31,584 nt of DNA from Euprymna scolopes. Lineage: Eukaryota > Mollusca > Cephalopoda > Sepiida > Sepiolidae. Under the pieces are notes generated by a model. That model was not told where the DNA came from. It was given only the letters and a program-made list of their open reading frames with translations, and did no database searches. The stretch lies in NCBI GenBank assembly GCA_024364805.1, contig CM044513.1, forward strand, positions 23,088,613 to 23,120,196. The letters are read 5' to 3'. Positions 11,232 through 21,000 of the stretch are shown here, in pieces. How positions within the stretch are numbered: the first letter of the stretch is position 1; each line of letters begins with the position of its first letter. The position numbers and the translations under genes were made by a program.

Positions 11232-11439
11232 CCAGTCTTCTCAATGCAGCCGCTTGGATCCAATAGATGTGACTGCAGCGTCGTGCATCGCAGTTTTCAG
11301 GATTGCTCAGGATTTATCCAGGTTCACGCTTCCACTGGTGCAGGATCTCTCAGCTTATTTTCCATCACAGTGCAAAACATACTGATGCTGTCGTTTTTCT
11401 TCATTGCAGCCGAGTTGAGACTACGACGTGGTCTTGGCT

Positions 11440-12205
11440 TACGTTGTGCAGGTTTCTCGTTCGGGAGATCGAGTTGTTGCGGCACGAGTGAGTGGTCGGT
11501 ATCACCATCGGCGAAGTGGTAGGGTCTTGATCGTTCGACAGAACCGATATCTGTTTTTCTACAGAATGCAAGATCCAATTGGTTCCAATTTTTGGAACGA
11601 GGGTACCTCCAAGAGACACGGTGACACATTTTCTGTTTGAACCAGGTGGTTGCAATTCAGAGTCCCTGTTGACTACAGAGCTCCAGAGATCTTGGAAAAT
11701 CTTCATTTATTTTACCAATACCGAAGTGACCAATGATGTCAGGCCATGCAGTATGGTTTGCACCGACTCTGGCGTTGAAATCTCCGAGTACTAGGAGGTG
11801 ATCGCCGGCTGAAATCCTGCTCAGTATTTCGTTGAGACAGTCGTAGAATTTAGCCTTCACATCATCTTCGCATGGCAGTGTTGACACATAGACGCTGATG
11901 AGGTGTACTGGTGTATCGGCGCAGTTGATTTTCAGCGTCATAATTCTCTCTGAAATGCTGACCAGAGTGTCGACTACATGTTCTCTGAGTAATTTGTTTT
12001 TCACTGCAAAACCTACTCCATGGATGCGAGGTTCCTCTTCTGCTTTGCCAGTCCAGAAGAAAGTGTAGTTTCGTTCCGAGGGGGAGCCAGTTCCAACCAA
12101 TCCGGTCTCCTGTAGAGTGGTAATGTCTTACGAGGCAGACTTTGTGCACGAAGGTTGAGATCCGGGTCATGCGTGAAACCACGAATGTTCCAACTTCCTA
12201 GACGG
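11440..12205 (-). pseudogene. AP-endonuclease domain of the RTE-like LINE
   Basis: The domain would nick target DNA to prime reverse transcription. Visible landmarks: SWNIRG near 12200, LQETGL (catalytic Glu codon about 12107-12109), NYTFFWTGKAEEEPR, HGVGFAVKNKLL, LISVYVSTLP, LVLGDFNARVGANHTAWPDI (GDFN at 11774-11785), IGHFGIGKINED, a frame change, then VSWRYPRSKNWNQLDLAF, and TDH (His codon 11492-11494) with SLV after it. The catalytic Glu, the Asp/Asn pair and the terminal Asp-His of the exonuclease-endonuclease-phosphatase fold are therefore all still readable, although in at least three frames. The best continuous piece is 11657-12100. Confidence 0.86.
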
Positions 12206-12489
12206 AGAATAGTCTTGGAATTGTGATTTGTAACAGGTGAATGATATACGTCCGTGATTGCCTAACCAACCCATCGAAGCAGCGGATATGACGGGGTAGA
12301 ACGTTGCTGACCCGGGGCTGCCTGGTGTGAGGCGGGTTGTAGCCACCCTCTCGGACTAAATAGCCCCTCCCACCGTTGCGGAGAATCCGAAGCGCCTGGT
12401 CACAACGTCAATTTGACTAGACTTTTAACTCGTAACTATCTTAATTTGATGGGTTAGTCCTTTCGTTAGAATTCTGGGATACTGGTACC

Positions 12490-12730
12490 ACAGAAGCAGT
12501 TTTCCAACAGCCCGGAAAGCATGTTGGTTAGTGGGGGAATTGTTGAGTGCCCATTATTTACTACACTGTTGTATATTTTCCAGAAGTTACGAGTTCGTAA
12601 TTTTTGTGCTTCGATGCGTTTTTTAGTAGTTTCAGTAAATTCCCTCTTAGCTGTCGCTATTTCCTTCTTAACGTTACTTCTAGCTTCTATATACTCATGT
12701 CTGTTTGACTGGACTTATGTCGGTTAAATC
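12490..12730 (-). mobile_element. Jockey-like LINE fragment, minus-strand piece (likely inverted 5' part)
   Basis: The minus strand reads HEYIEARSNVKKEIATAKRE, FTETTKKRIEAQKLRTRNFW, KIYNSVVNNGHSTIPPLTN. This is the segment lying between endonuclease and reverse transcriptase in jockey/CR1-type LINE ORF2 proteins (the FW.L.N....G.SSIPPL motif). It lies about 70 bp from a plus-strand reverse transcriptase of apparently the same type, in the opposite orientation. The piece is short and contains no catalytic motif. Confidence 0.6.
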
Positions 12731-12794
12731 TGTGGTATGCATGTTGCCTTTGAGCAATGGAAAGTGCGCAAGTATGGCATGAGGGTTTCCCCAG

Positions 12795-13930
12795 GAAATT
12801 AAATCATACGGTATCACTAGTAGAATACTAAGCATAATTAAATCCTTCTTAGATAAGAGAAAAATCCAGGTTGTCCTCGACGGTCTTACATCTAAATAAT
12901 ATGATATAAATGCGGGAGTGCCTCAGGGGTCTATCCTTGGACTTCTTTTGTTCCTAATATTTATTAATGACCTCCCCGACAAAACCGCCTCTGAGATGGG
13001 TATATATGCTGATTACACCACTCTCTATAACAGGCATGACAGGAAAACAAATGAACACATAACTAAAAAAAAATTGCGAAAACACTAGAGGATGACCTCC
13101 AATCTGTAGTGTAATGTGGACAAAAATGGATCGTCACATTCAATGCTGCCAAGACTAAACTAGTTTCTTTCAATAATTACAAGAAACCTCCTCTGCCACC
13201 AATAGCAATGCCGAGTGATTCCCTATCTGAGAGTACAACTTTCAAACTGCTTTGCCTATCGTTCACAGAAAACATGAGTTGGAACAATTATATTGAAAAC
13301 ATTGCCAGGGCCGCTGCGAATAAGGTAGGCTCTCTCTACCATGCTAGAAAACTACTGACACCTGAAAGTATCCTGCCCCTCTATAAGGCCACCATTCACC
13401 CATGTATGGAGTATTGCTGTCACATTTGGGTTGGTGCATCTGCTGCTAGTCTCTCGCTCCTAGACAAGGCTCAAAAGAGAGCCGCCTATCTCATAGGCCC
13501 TTAACTGGCATCTAAGCTTCAGCCTCTGTCCCATCGACGAAACGTTGCATCCCTCTGCCTGTTCTATAAGTATTTTTAATGGTGAATGCTCTGACGAACT
13601 GCAGACACTTGTGCCCCCACGACGTAGACACCCTCGACAAACCTGACAGGCAGCTAAATCCTACCCCCACGCAGTAGAGATCCCTAGATGAAAAAGATCT
13701 TTTTACTCTAGTAGTTTCTTCCCCAGAACCGCCAGACTCGGAATTCCATTCCAGGGCTCTGCTTCTCCAACTGTACTGACATGCAGAAGTCCAAGTGTAA
13801 CGGGAACCGACATCTTGCTGCCCAAATCCCTACATAGTGCCCCAGTAGTTGCTGTCCCTGATAGTAGCCCCCTACACCAAAGTTGCAATGTGCCTTGTTT
13901 GAGGTGAAAATAAAATGTAATAAAAATCTT
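12795..13930 (+). mobile_element. Jockey-like LINE, reverse transcriptase core to 3' tail
   Basis: The plus strand reads YGITSRILSIIKSFLDKRK, VVLDGLT, INAGVPQGSILGLLLFLIFI, NDLPDKTASEMGIYADYTTL, then MSWNNYIENIARAAANKVGS, LYHARKLLTPESILPLYKAT, MEYCCHIWVGASAASLSLLD, LQPLSHRRNVASLCLFYKYF, SSFFPRTARL and NGNRHLAAQIPT before a stop near 13836. About 90 bp of 3' UTR ends in AATAAAATGTAATAAAAATC near 13930. Motif C is YADY rather than YADD (13005-13016), so the second catalytic Asp is lost, and there are several frame changes; the longest open part is 13208-13504. The 5' side begins inside the palm domain, so the copy is 5'-truncated or rearranged. Same family as the fragment at 1340-1692. Confidence 0.87.
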
Positions 13931-14262
13931 TCGCCGTTGCGAGACCCTGGGCGAAGAAACACGTACGTTGCCCAAGCGGCACGTGTAGAAATTTATCAGA
14001 GCCGGTAGAACTCGAGGAAAGACAAGTTCGATACCTTGGTGCCAATTCCGGCTGCAGGAAATGGTCGTTGGCTCATAAGAAGCTCATCCGACCTTTAATA
14101 GATCTTGTTTTCGGTCCTGCTGGGCGTCCCCATACCCTCCTCACCCAGGTTACCCCGGGCGGGGGAGTCGGTTATGTCGCCGAGCACCCGACCATGAGGT
14201 AGCTAGCACTGGGTTACCTGGTACCAGTGGAAGTCTAAGACTTAGCTGACACCAAAAAAAAA
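13931..14262 (-). other. GC-richer block, possible 5' end of another LINE
   Basis: About 330 bp clearly GC-richer than its surroundings starts where the jockey-like 3' tail ends. On the minus strand it has GACTCCCCCGCCCGGGGTAA and GTATGGGGACGCCCAGCAGG, a style like the 5' UTR at 12230-12420, but no coding motif is recognisable. On the plus strand it ends in CACC followed by a run of A, which could instead be a 3' tail. I cannot decide between the two. Confidence 0.35.
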
Positions 14263-15880
14263 TTATTACAACAGATACATTTGCATAATGGGCATATTAC
14301 GAAAGGGTCAAATTATATGTCTTTGGGATTGTAACATCGAATCAATAGGGGAAACATACCTCGGCCGTCGCTGATCTTGTTTGACGGATCCTCGGGAACA
14401 ACTGCAATAAAGATTTATCACAATGTATGAACAAATCTTGGGATTCCTCCTTAACAACTTTTCTTTTCAATGTTTCCCTATTAGAAAGCTGCTGCTGGTC
14501 CTAGACTTATGCAACCTGGCCCATTCTTCTTGGAGCTATCACTGTCCCACTCGATCCGGTCTCTCTCACTCCCGATCTTTGATTGCGTCTGCTCTCTCTA
14601 TCTCGTTTCTGATCTCTGACTCTCCAAATAATCATATCTTTGCTCACAACTCTACGAAGAATCCATGTCACTTGTTCATGACAACTACGTAAAAGTTGTC
14701 GGACTATCAAGGTTTCTATTTTAAATTATTCTTTATGTTTTGCATCCTTTACATTATTAAACATCTTTACATTAATAAATGTATCTGTAAATATTTCTTT
14801 AGCTATGATAACATTCTATTTTACAAATATTACAACGATCACAACAATCGTCGACCAGCAATATCTTAAACGTTCCCCTGTTATATCTAACAAGTGTATC
14901 AACCCGGCTAATTGCCTTACGTTAACATTTGAGATTTCATGTCATGTATCCATGTCGGATATGAAACCAAATTGTACTTCAGGTCTTTGACAGAATCTTG
15001 TTGCTCATTCTGTTCATGAGCAAACGATGAGCATTAATTGTGTGTTGCGTATAAAGCGTTTTCACTAGTCTGTCAAGTTGTGTGCACCACATATTTTCAC
15101 CGTTCGCTTTGCTTCTCGTCTATTACATTTAAGATTTCTGGCTTCATCCATATTCTTATTTTTTCGTTTTGTCAAAAGTCTATGTATGGCTGCCGCAATG
15201 ATAATGTATTTCATTAATCGTCATATTTATTTAATTTTGTTAATCGACCTCGCGATTCAAATCCATTCATTACGTTAATTGTGCACACCTGTACTCTATA
15301 CTAAGTGTTTTGAAATGTGGTTCATCTAATGTTCTGCTGTTCTTTTCGATATTTTGAGCAGTTGTATTTTAGTCTTATTGTGGCGACTTCTTTGTTATGA
15401 TTTATGCCACAGTCTGTCCCTGGCATAAAACTGCGCAAGTTGCTGAGTTCCGAAAACGGTCTTGTATCGGAATGTAGTCAATCTAGATTCTGCTTCTGTC
15501 ATCTAGGCTGTTCCAAGTTCAACATCATTTTGGATGTTTATTGAACCATGGGCTCATTACTACCATGTGATTCTTGCACCATTTAATTAGCCTTTTCTAT
15601 TGAACCTATTCCAAAGGACTCAAGTTGTAGCTTCCTATTCTTTTCCACTCTTTCAGTAACGTGTATAATGCCTATGTCAACGATACATACAAATGAGATA
15701 CTGTCACTGAGGGTCCAAAACCATTTCAAGCCTTCTAACGTTTAGAATCTATTAGGATTCCTTCACTTGCGTAGTTTCGTATGTAATGCTTCCTTTCATC
15801 TCATCTCTGAAAAACCGAGAATGTTCAATTACATTTTTCCATTTATTTCTTCACGTTGTCTAATTTGTCGTATACAGTAT
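14263..15880. other. Unassigned AT-rich sequence
   Basis: About 1.6 kb with no recognisable gene or element. Small open frames at 14423-14692, 14805-14990 and 15078-15278 (plus) lack family motifs. Confidence 0.5.
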
Positions 15881-16963
15881 TGTAGCAGTTTCAACAAGGA
15901 CTTCACCACTATTAATACAGCCCTATCTTTTTAAAAGCGCATGCTGCTCGATGGAACTATAAGTACTGTCCTTTTCTTCTAACAGTGTAATACTATTTGC
16001 TGGAACTATGAATATGACTCTTTTCCTTCTAAAGTACAAGGCCGTTCGTGCATATATAGAAAGAATATGGCGCCTTTATCGTACGGTTCGTTATAAATCA
16101 AACGGCTATAACGATGCAACAATGTTATCGCAGGGCTTTTAGTTTTCTGCTCACAATTTCATTGTGACATGCGGTAACACATCGACAAAAAGTTATTGGC
16201 ATAGAATGATCAGGTGATATTACACCCATGATCAGAAAGGGTAGCATGCATGATTTCTCATCGATAGACGGTGCAAAATGGACCATATAAAAATATACAA
16301 ACGCTACGGACGACAAACTTCGCATAAATATTTTCATAAACACATCAAGTTTAACTGCAAACAGACAGATAAAGATCTCAGAGTTTAAACATCCCGTAAA
16401 TTAAGATATAGTTGGATCATAAAACACAACGTCTGCAAATTTTCTCTTTAAGCCAAAAACCGATATATGTCTCCAACTACAACCACTGACTTCGCATATG
16501 AAGATACGCCCTAGGCAATTCAACCAGTTGTCGCCTTCGAGAGCGACTGACCATTCTGCTAACCGACGGCTATATCAATTCAGAAAGTTTTCTGAAAATT
16601 TATTATATGCAATAAAATGACCCTTTTAAGCGCCATCTCAATAAAACTATCATATAAGTTGCGAAATTGAATCCATCCTCCTACAGTTTTCAGCACGTTT
16701 CTGCTATATTCAACACTCTTGTGTAGCTGCCAGCACCTTCCTGCAGGTTCACTCAACGACAGTAACGCCGCTCCAATTTGAACACAAGCACTGCTCAAGC
16801 TTTAGCACCAGACTTACAACTTTTTTTTTTATTTGCGTCTAAGTAAATAAACTTGTACGGCATTTTAATCATTCACAACAATATACTTGCATTTTATCAT
16901 CTCTTCTTTGTGGTTTATATTTTTCTTGCCTTTGTCACTTTTAAATTGAAGGGTCGATTGTCA
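15881..16963 (+). repeat. Left copy of the 1.1-kb direct repeat (LTR-like)
   Basis: Starts TGTAGCAGTTTCAACAAG. Landmarks shared in order with the right copy: TAACAGTGTAATACTA, TGCTGGAACTAT, ACAATGTTATCGCA, GTTATTGGCATAGAA-type block, AAGCCAAAAACCGATATATG, GACGGCTA with ATCAATTCAGAAAGTTTTCT, ATCCTCCTACAGTTTT, TTTGAACACAAGCA, AGTAAATAAA (polyadenylation-signal-like) and GTCGATTGTCAC near the end. No open reading frame is shared between the copies. Confidence 0.8.
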
Positions 16964-17344
16964 CAACTGGTCAGCCTCGCAACAAGGGTCGATCCCCGGG
17001 CGTTATCTTTAGACACTGGCAAAAAAAAGAGCGGTCGACAAAGCTGATAGTAAAAAGACGAACTCATCGCTAGACGAATCCGCAACTGGTTGAAGAAAAC
17101 GTTTAATCACGATTTTACCAACCATAACTGCCAAACAACGCAACTGAGAACAGGCGCCAAGCTCTTGATTAATATGGGATGTAAAAAGTAATTTTTTCAA
17201 ATACCAAAGCTTACCAACTATCCGACAACTGATTCAACAAACCAAACCCTTGCGTACATTTATGAAACACATAAAATCCACGGGCATCACCAGTAACCAC
17301 TAGCAAAGAAGTATTCACTTGACTTTGACATATAAATGTTTGAG
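16964..17344. other. Interior of the repeat pair, left part; tRNA-like T-arm at 16986-17000
   Basis: After the left repeat comes CTGGTCAGCCTCGCAAC and then GGGTCGATCCCCGGG, which resembles a tRNA T-arm / polymerase III B box, with GGTCAG placed like a D-loop. A complete tRNA fold is not visible. It could be a primer-binding region, a SINE head remnant or chance. The remaining 340 bp show nothing recognisable. Confidence 0.35.
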
Positions 17345-17383
17345 GTCCAGGTTTTGGACCTGTTCATCGTGCCAAGGGAATCA

Positions 17384-19020
17384 TTACCTAGACAACTTTG
17401 TGGCATGTGTGGCACAGAACCCCAGGAATTTGCACTTCCATTTAGATAGATTGGCAATACAAACTCGGCAGTAATCTCTAATGGGCATAAAATCTGCTTT
17501 TGAATGCGTGTACCCTTTGTGCTTGTTCAACTGCATCTGGGAGATCATTCCATATGTTGACAACCCTCTGTGAGAAAGTCCCTTTGCGGGCATCTAGCCT
17601 ACAGTGATTTTTACGATTTTAAGGCTGTTCCCCCTGGTTGCGCTCTTTTTGACGATCTGAAAAGACAACTTTCTTGTATCATATATTCCATGGATGAACC
17701 TGTAGATATCGATCATGTTACCACGATTTCGTCGATGCACAAGAGTGGGCACTCTCAGGATGCACAATCTTTCAGAATATGGCTTGTCCTTCATTTATAC
17801 CAGCAGCTTGGTTGCTTGGCGCTGTACGTCTTCCAGATAACTGCATAAGGTCTTATGGTGTGGCTGCCAGACAGAGTGGGAATACTGCAAGATAGGATGC
17901 ACAGAGCTCTTGTAGAGTTGCAAAAAGACTGTATTCGAGAGGAAGTCAAATGTGCGGCGAATGATCTCGACAACTTAATTTGCTTTTGCGATGGATTAAG
18001 CTACATGTTCCTTGGAATGTTTGTTGTCGATGTAGACGCCTAGGTCCTTCTCATGATCATGCTCTGCCAGTGTTATCACTCCAAGCGAGTTGTTTCTCAA
18101 TGTGTATTTAGCCTTTGATCTCCTGCTCCCTATTTTCAGGACGCTGCATTTAGGACCGCCTGAATCCAGTTGGGGACGGTGACACACGGAATCGGCCTTC
18201 AAGAAGTCAATGTAGACGATATCGATACCTCCTCCGGCATCGAGAGTTTCTGTCCAGGTATCCATAACATCCAGAAGCTGAGTAGATCAGGACATTCCCT
18301 GTACAAAGCCATGTTGCTCTGTGCTAATAAGGTGGTTTTCCCTTTAATGCCTTATAACTTCTTCCCTGACGAGTTTTTCCATCACCTTACAGAGTATGCA
18401 TGTAAGAGTAATTGGGTGGTAGTTACTCGCTTGTAGCCGGCTTCCCTTCTTGAAGACGGGGTAGACTGTTGCTTTTCTCCAGTCCTGTGGTACTTATCCC
18501 TCTAGCAGAGATTTACGGAAAACCAGTGATACTGGGTGTGCCAAGGTATCAGCAGACTTTGAAAGAACAAGGGTCCTGCATCCTTGTTGGTCTGTACGTT
18601 CTTGAGTAGGTTCCGTACTTTTTCCTCAGAGATTTCATATGTTTCTAAAGGTACCTTATACTCAGTAGGGGGTGGGTTAAGTATACGGACCATCTTCTTC
18701 TTGGGTGAAAACGCTCTGGAAGAAATCATTTAGGATGTCTGCTTTTTCTTTGTCCGAGGTTGTTTTGCTTCCATCTTCCATATTTAGGTTCCCTATTCCC
18801 GATTTCCTTGTCGTCTTGCTTTTAACGTATGACCAAAATGATTTGCGGTTGCTTTTAGCCTCAGCTGCTACCTTAGCTTCTAGACCTCTTTTTGCTTTCC
18901 TGTAGTTTTTGGTGGCTTTGTTGTTTTCCTTAAGGTATTCGGTGTAGTCTTCTTTCTTTCTGGTTTGATGCCACTTCCTGAAGAGTCTGTGTTTCTTTCT
19001 GAATATTTACAGCGTTTATT
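17384..19020 (-). pseudogene. CR1-like LINE reverse transcriptase, active site deleted
   Basis: Minus-strand landmarks: HRLFRKWHQTRKKEDYTEYL, NRKSFWSYVKSKTTRKSGIG, EKADILNDFFQSVF, VRNLLKNVQTNKDAGP, WRKATVYPVFKKGSRLQASN, GIDIVYIDFLKAD (motif A, ending about 18184), then directly RPQLDSGGPKCSVLKIGSRR and EKDLGVYIDNK. The normal stretch in between, which holds PQGSxLGP and the FADD motif, is absent, so the enzyme core is missing. The tail follows: LYKSSVHPILQYSHSVWQPH, YSERLCILRVPTLVHRRNRG, NMIDIYRFIHGIYDTRKLSF, ATRGNSLKIVKITVG, LSHRGLSTYGMISQMQLNKH and a stop at 17384. Multiple frames are used. Confidence 0.82.
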
Positions 19021-19439
19021 TGTCCATCCATTTGTTCTATGGTTGGTACTAAGCGTGTGACTGACTGGTTGATTTTGTCCTTAATAAGAGTCCAAATGTC
19101 GTCTATATTTTTGCCTTCCAGCTCTTTATCTCAGTCTGTTTCCTTCAGTTGCCCTATGAGTTTCTCCAAGTCCACGTTTGGGAAGTTGAAACGTTTTTGC
19201 TTGGGCTGGTTTGCCTTATAGTGGTCTATTTTGATAACGAGAGTGCGGTGGTCACTTTTCCCCAGTCCAGGTGTCATTGTAATTTTTCAATAAGGTTTTC
19301 ACGGTTCGTAAGGACCAGGTCTAACACATTATATTTTCCCCTTCTCAATATCTTGCTTGTCTTTCGTAGTTTCAGGAATATGATGCTGAGTGGTCAGGAC
19401 CGACTGTGCTGATTTCTTGCTTCCAGTCTATGTTAAGAA

Positions 19440-19820
19440 AGATAAAGTCACCGATCAGAAGTAGGTCTATTTTTGTTGCTCATAATGGTATTTAGTTTCC
19501 GTGTGTTGTCTTCACTGCTGCTTGGGCGTCTGTATACAAAACCTACAAGGAAGAAGGAGTTATTTGCCATGTTGCAGTTGACGAAGAGTGCATCTTTGGA
19601 GTCGTTAGTGTCCACTCTGTCACAGATGGTCAGTTTCGAGTCTTTTGCGATCAGCAAGCATAGCCCTCGTCCATCTTGCTCAGGTGTGTGGTACAGTTCA
19701 TATCCCTCTATATTTATTTCGCATTCCTGAATATCATATCGTGATCTTTTGGTTTTCAGCTCAGTTATGCCTTGGATTACTGGCTGGTGTAATTCTATCA
19801 TTGCTTGTATTTCAGCTTTT
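19440..19820 (-). pseudogene. CR1-like LINE endonuclease fragment
   Basis: KKAEIQAMIELHQPVIQGITE carries the catalytic Glu region of AP-type endonucleases (Glu codon 19760-19762, in ITELKTKRSRYD). It continues GYELYHTPEQDGRGLCLLIA, VNCNMANNSFFLVGFVYRRP and SSSEDNTRKLN. Just downstream in another frame, near 19465-19430, LLLIGDFIFLNIDWKQE aligns with the GDFNxPxIDW motif, with Ile in place of the catalytic Asn. Open for 117 codons at 19448-19801. Confidence 0.8.
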
Positions 19821-20009
19821 TTGTTTTCACTATATCCACATTACAATAAATACGTGTTAAATCACTAATAGACTGCTCAAATGATAAACCAGACGAACAA
19901 ACTCATCCTTACAACTTTGATTAGACGAAAACTTTGAAGAAACACACCCACATTTAAAACCATGAACAGGTATTTGTTATGTTTTGTTTCATTATTTATC
20001 TTTAGGCTC

Positions 20010-21000
20010 TGCCCTGAGGGCTTGCCGGGGTACTTCCGTATGTTTATAACTTGCCCGTCTCGTCGGATCCAGTGGGCGTTCCTGTCCCCCGACTTTTCGA
20101 TTCCTCTCTCTTTCTCTTAATCTCCTGGTAAAGGGCCTCCTCTCTTCTCTCTCCTTTGGTGCCAGGTCCTACGCATTGTGATTTTGCTGATTTTACATTT
20201 TGTTACGCCCTCCTCTGCAGATTGTATCGGTATCTTAATTTTGTAAAATGATTTCAGGGTCTCATCAGGAGCGTTTTCTGAAGAGGTGGTTAGGCTCAGA
20301 GGCCTGTATTTCTACGTCCAGTTCTCCTGTCCTCTTGTGGTTCGTCTTCTCTCTTTGTAATACTGGGTAGCTTTCCTAAACGATGGATTTCAATAGGTTG
20401 GTGCACTCCTTTAATTTTTTCCATGATTTCCCCCATCGATTTGTCATTGCTCATGCTCTTGCCCCTTTGATGGGTTTTTCCAGACCAAATATAACTATGT
20501 AAGTGTCCCTTCTAGTACGATCGCGGAATGCGGGTAACTCTTTCCTTGTTGATTCATTAGCTATTTCATGCATAAGCACTTCGTTTTCCACTCTATCCTC
20601 AGTTTGTTCTTTGTTTAGGTCCTGAACTGCGTCACACAGACCTTGCGGGAGGTCACCCTCTTCCATCTTTTTTATCGTTTCTTTCAGACTATCAACGTCT
20701 TCGGTCAGAATGTTCAATAAGAACTAGCTTACTAGAGTGTTGCATGGTTTGGGGCAGTAGAAGTGTACTGTTGCTAGAGGTTTGTTGCTGTCTTTCATTA
20801 TGGCCTGATACTAGGTGTCATCGATGCTAACGCATGCTGCATGGTACCGCTGACTGCACGACTCGCATCTGACTGCTTTATCTCTTTTTTTTTAGTTTTC
20901 TTGTTGCATGTACTGCAAGTTGTATCACTTCTGCTCGCCTACCCCCTACGGCTACCACCACTAGAACTTGCTGGTGTTGAATTGGCCATAATGAAAGGTT
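20010..21000 (-). pseudogene. CR1-like LINE ORF1 (PHD-like zinc finger plus coiled coil)
   Basis: The start is MANSTPASSSGGS near 20990. The finger reads TCSTCNKKTKKK, then CESCSQRYHAACVSIDD, then FYCPKPCNTL, a Cx2C...Cx2Cx4Hx2C...Cx3C pattern as in PHD fingers, spread over two frames (20930-20735). Next, at 20717-20451, is a Glu/Lys-rich coiled-coil stretch (VDSLKETIKKMEEGDLPQGL) ending in RRDTYIVIFGLEKP, the beginning of the RNA-recognition-like part of such ORF1 proteins. A further conserved-looking piece, MEKIKGVHQPIEIHRLGKLP, sits near 20425-20365, and EEALYQEIKRKREESKSRGT-like text near 20140. The protein would bind LINE RNA. Broken by stops and frame changes. Confidence 0.75.

Larger units (their letters stand above)
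9556..12420 (-). mobile_element. RTE-like LINE, near full span, decayed
   Basis: Read on the minus strand from about 12420 to 9556 this is a non-LTR retrotransposon with an AP-type endonuclease (12205-11440), a linker (11231-10851) and a reverse transcriptase with its C-terminal domain (10640-9556). The 5' portion (12420-12230) is GC-richer and non-coding, consistent with a 5' UTR. Sequence style (QLERW, RVYPESQC.F, SGVK, VLAPTLF, LRAQTKIRKVL, GAETWTTYAR, PKDILCSELA, GRSVLRFKDV.KRDL) matches the RTE-type LINEs widespread in fish and molluscs. About 100 residues are deleted within the reverse transcriptase, and frame changes are frequent. Confidence 0.87.
17345..21000 (-). mobile_element. CR1-like LINE, almost full span, decayed
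   Basis: Minus-strand order is ORF1 (21000 to about 20010), endonuclease (about 19820-19440), a linker (19020-18700) and reverse transcriptase with C-terminal tail (18690-17384). The zinc finger plus coiled-coil ORF1 and the style of ORF2 (NRKSFWSYVKSK, VYIDF.KAD, EEVIRH, EHGFVQG-like, KDLGVYIDNK, TRGNSLKI, PSVNAF-like end) fit CR1-type LINEs common in marine invertebrates. It is about 3.65 kb, interrupted by many frame changes and at least one deletion of roughly 150-200 residues around the reverse transcriptase active site (near 18180). It lies wholly inside the 1.1-kb repeat pair, so it inserted there or was captured between the repeats. Confidence 0.85.

Noticed and set aside
9562-11794. 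Plus-strand open frames across the RTE-like LINE
   Set aside because: They are opposite-strand shadows of the minus-strand endonuclease and reverse transcriptase.
13703-13975. Minus-strand open frames of 84-90 codons
   Set aside because: They are antisense to the C-terminal end and 3' UTR of the plus-strand jockey-like LINE.
17570-19860. Plus-strand open frames across the CR1-like LINE
   Set aside because: Antisense shadows of the LINE coding regions, without their own family resemblance.
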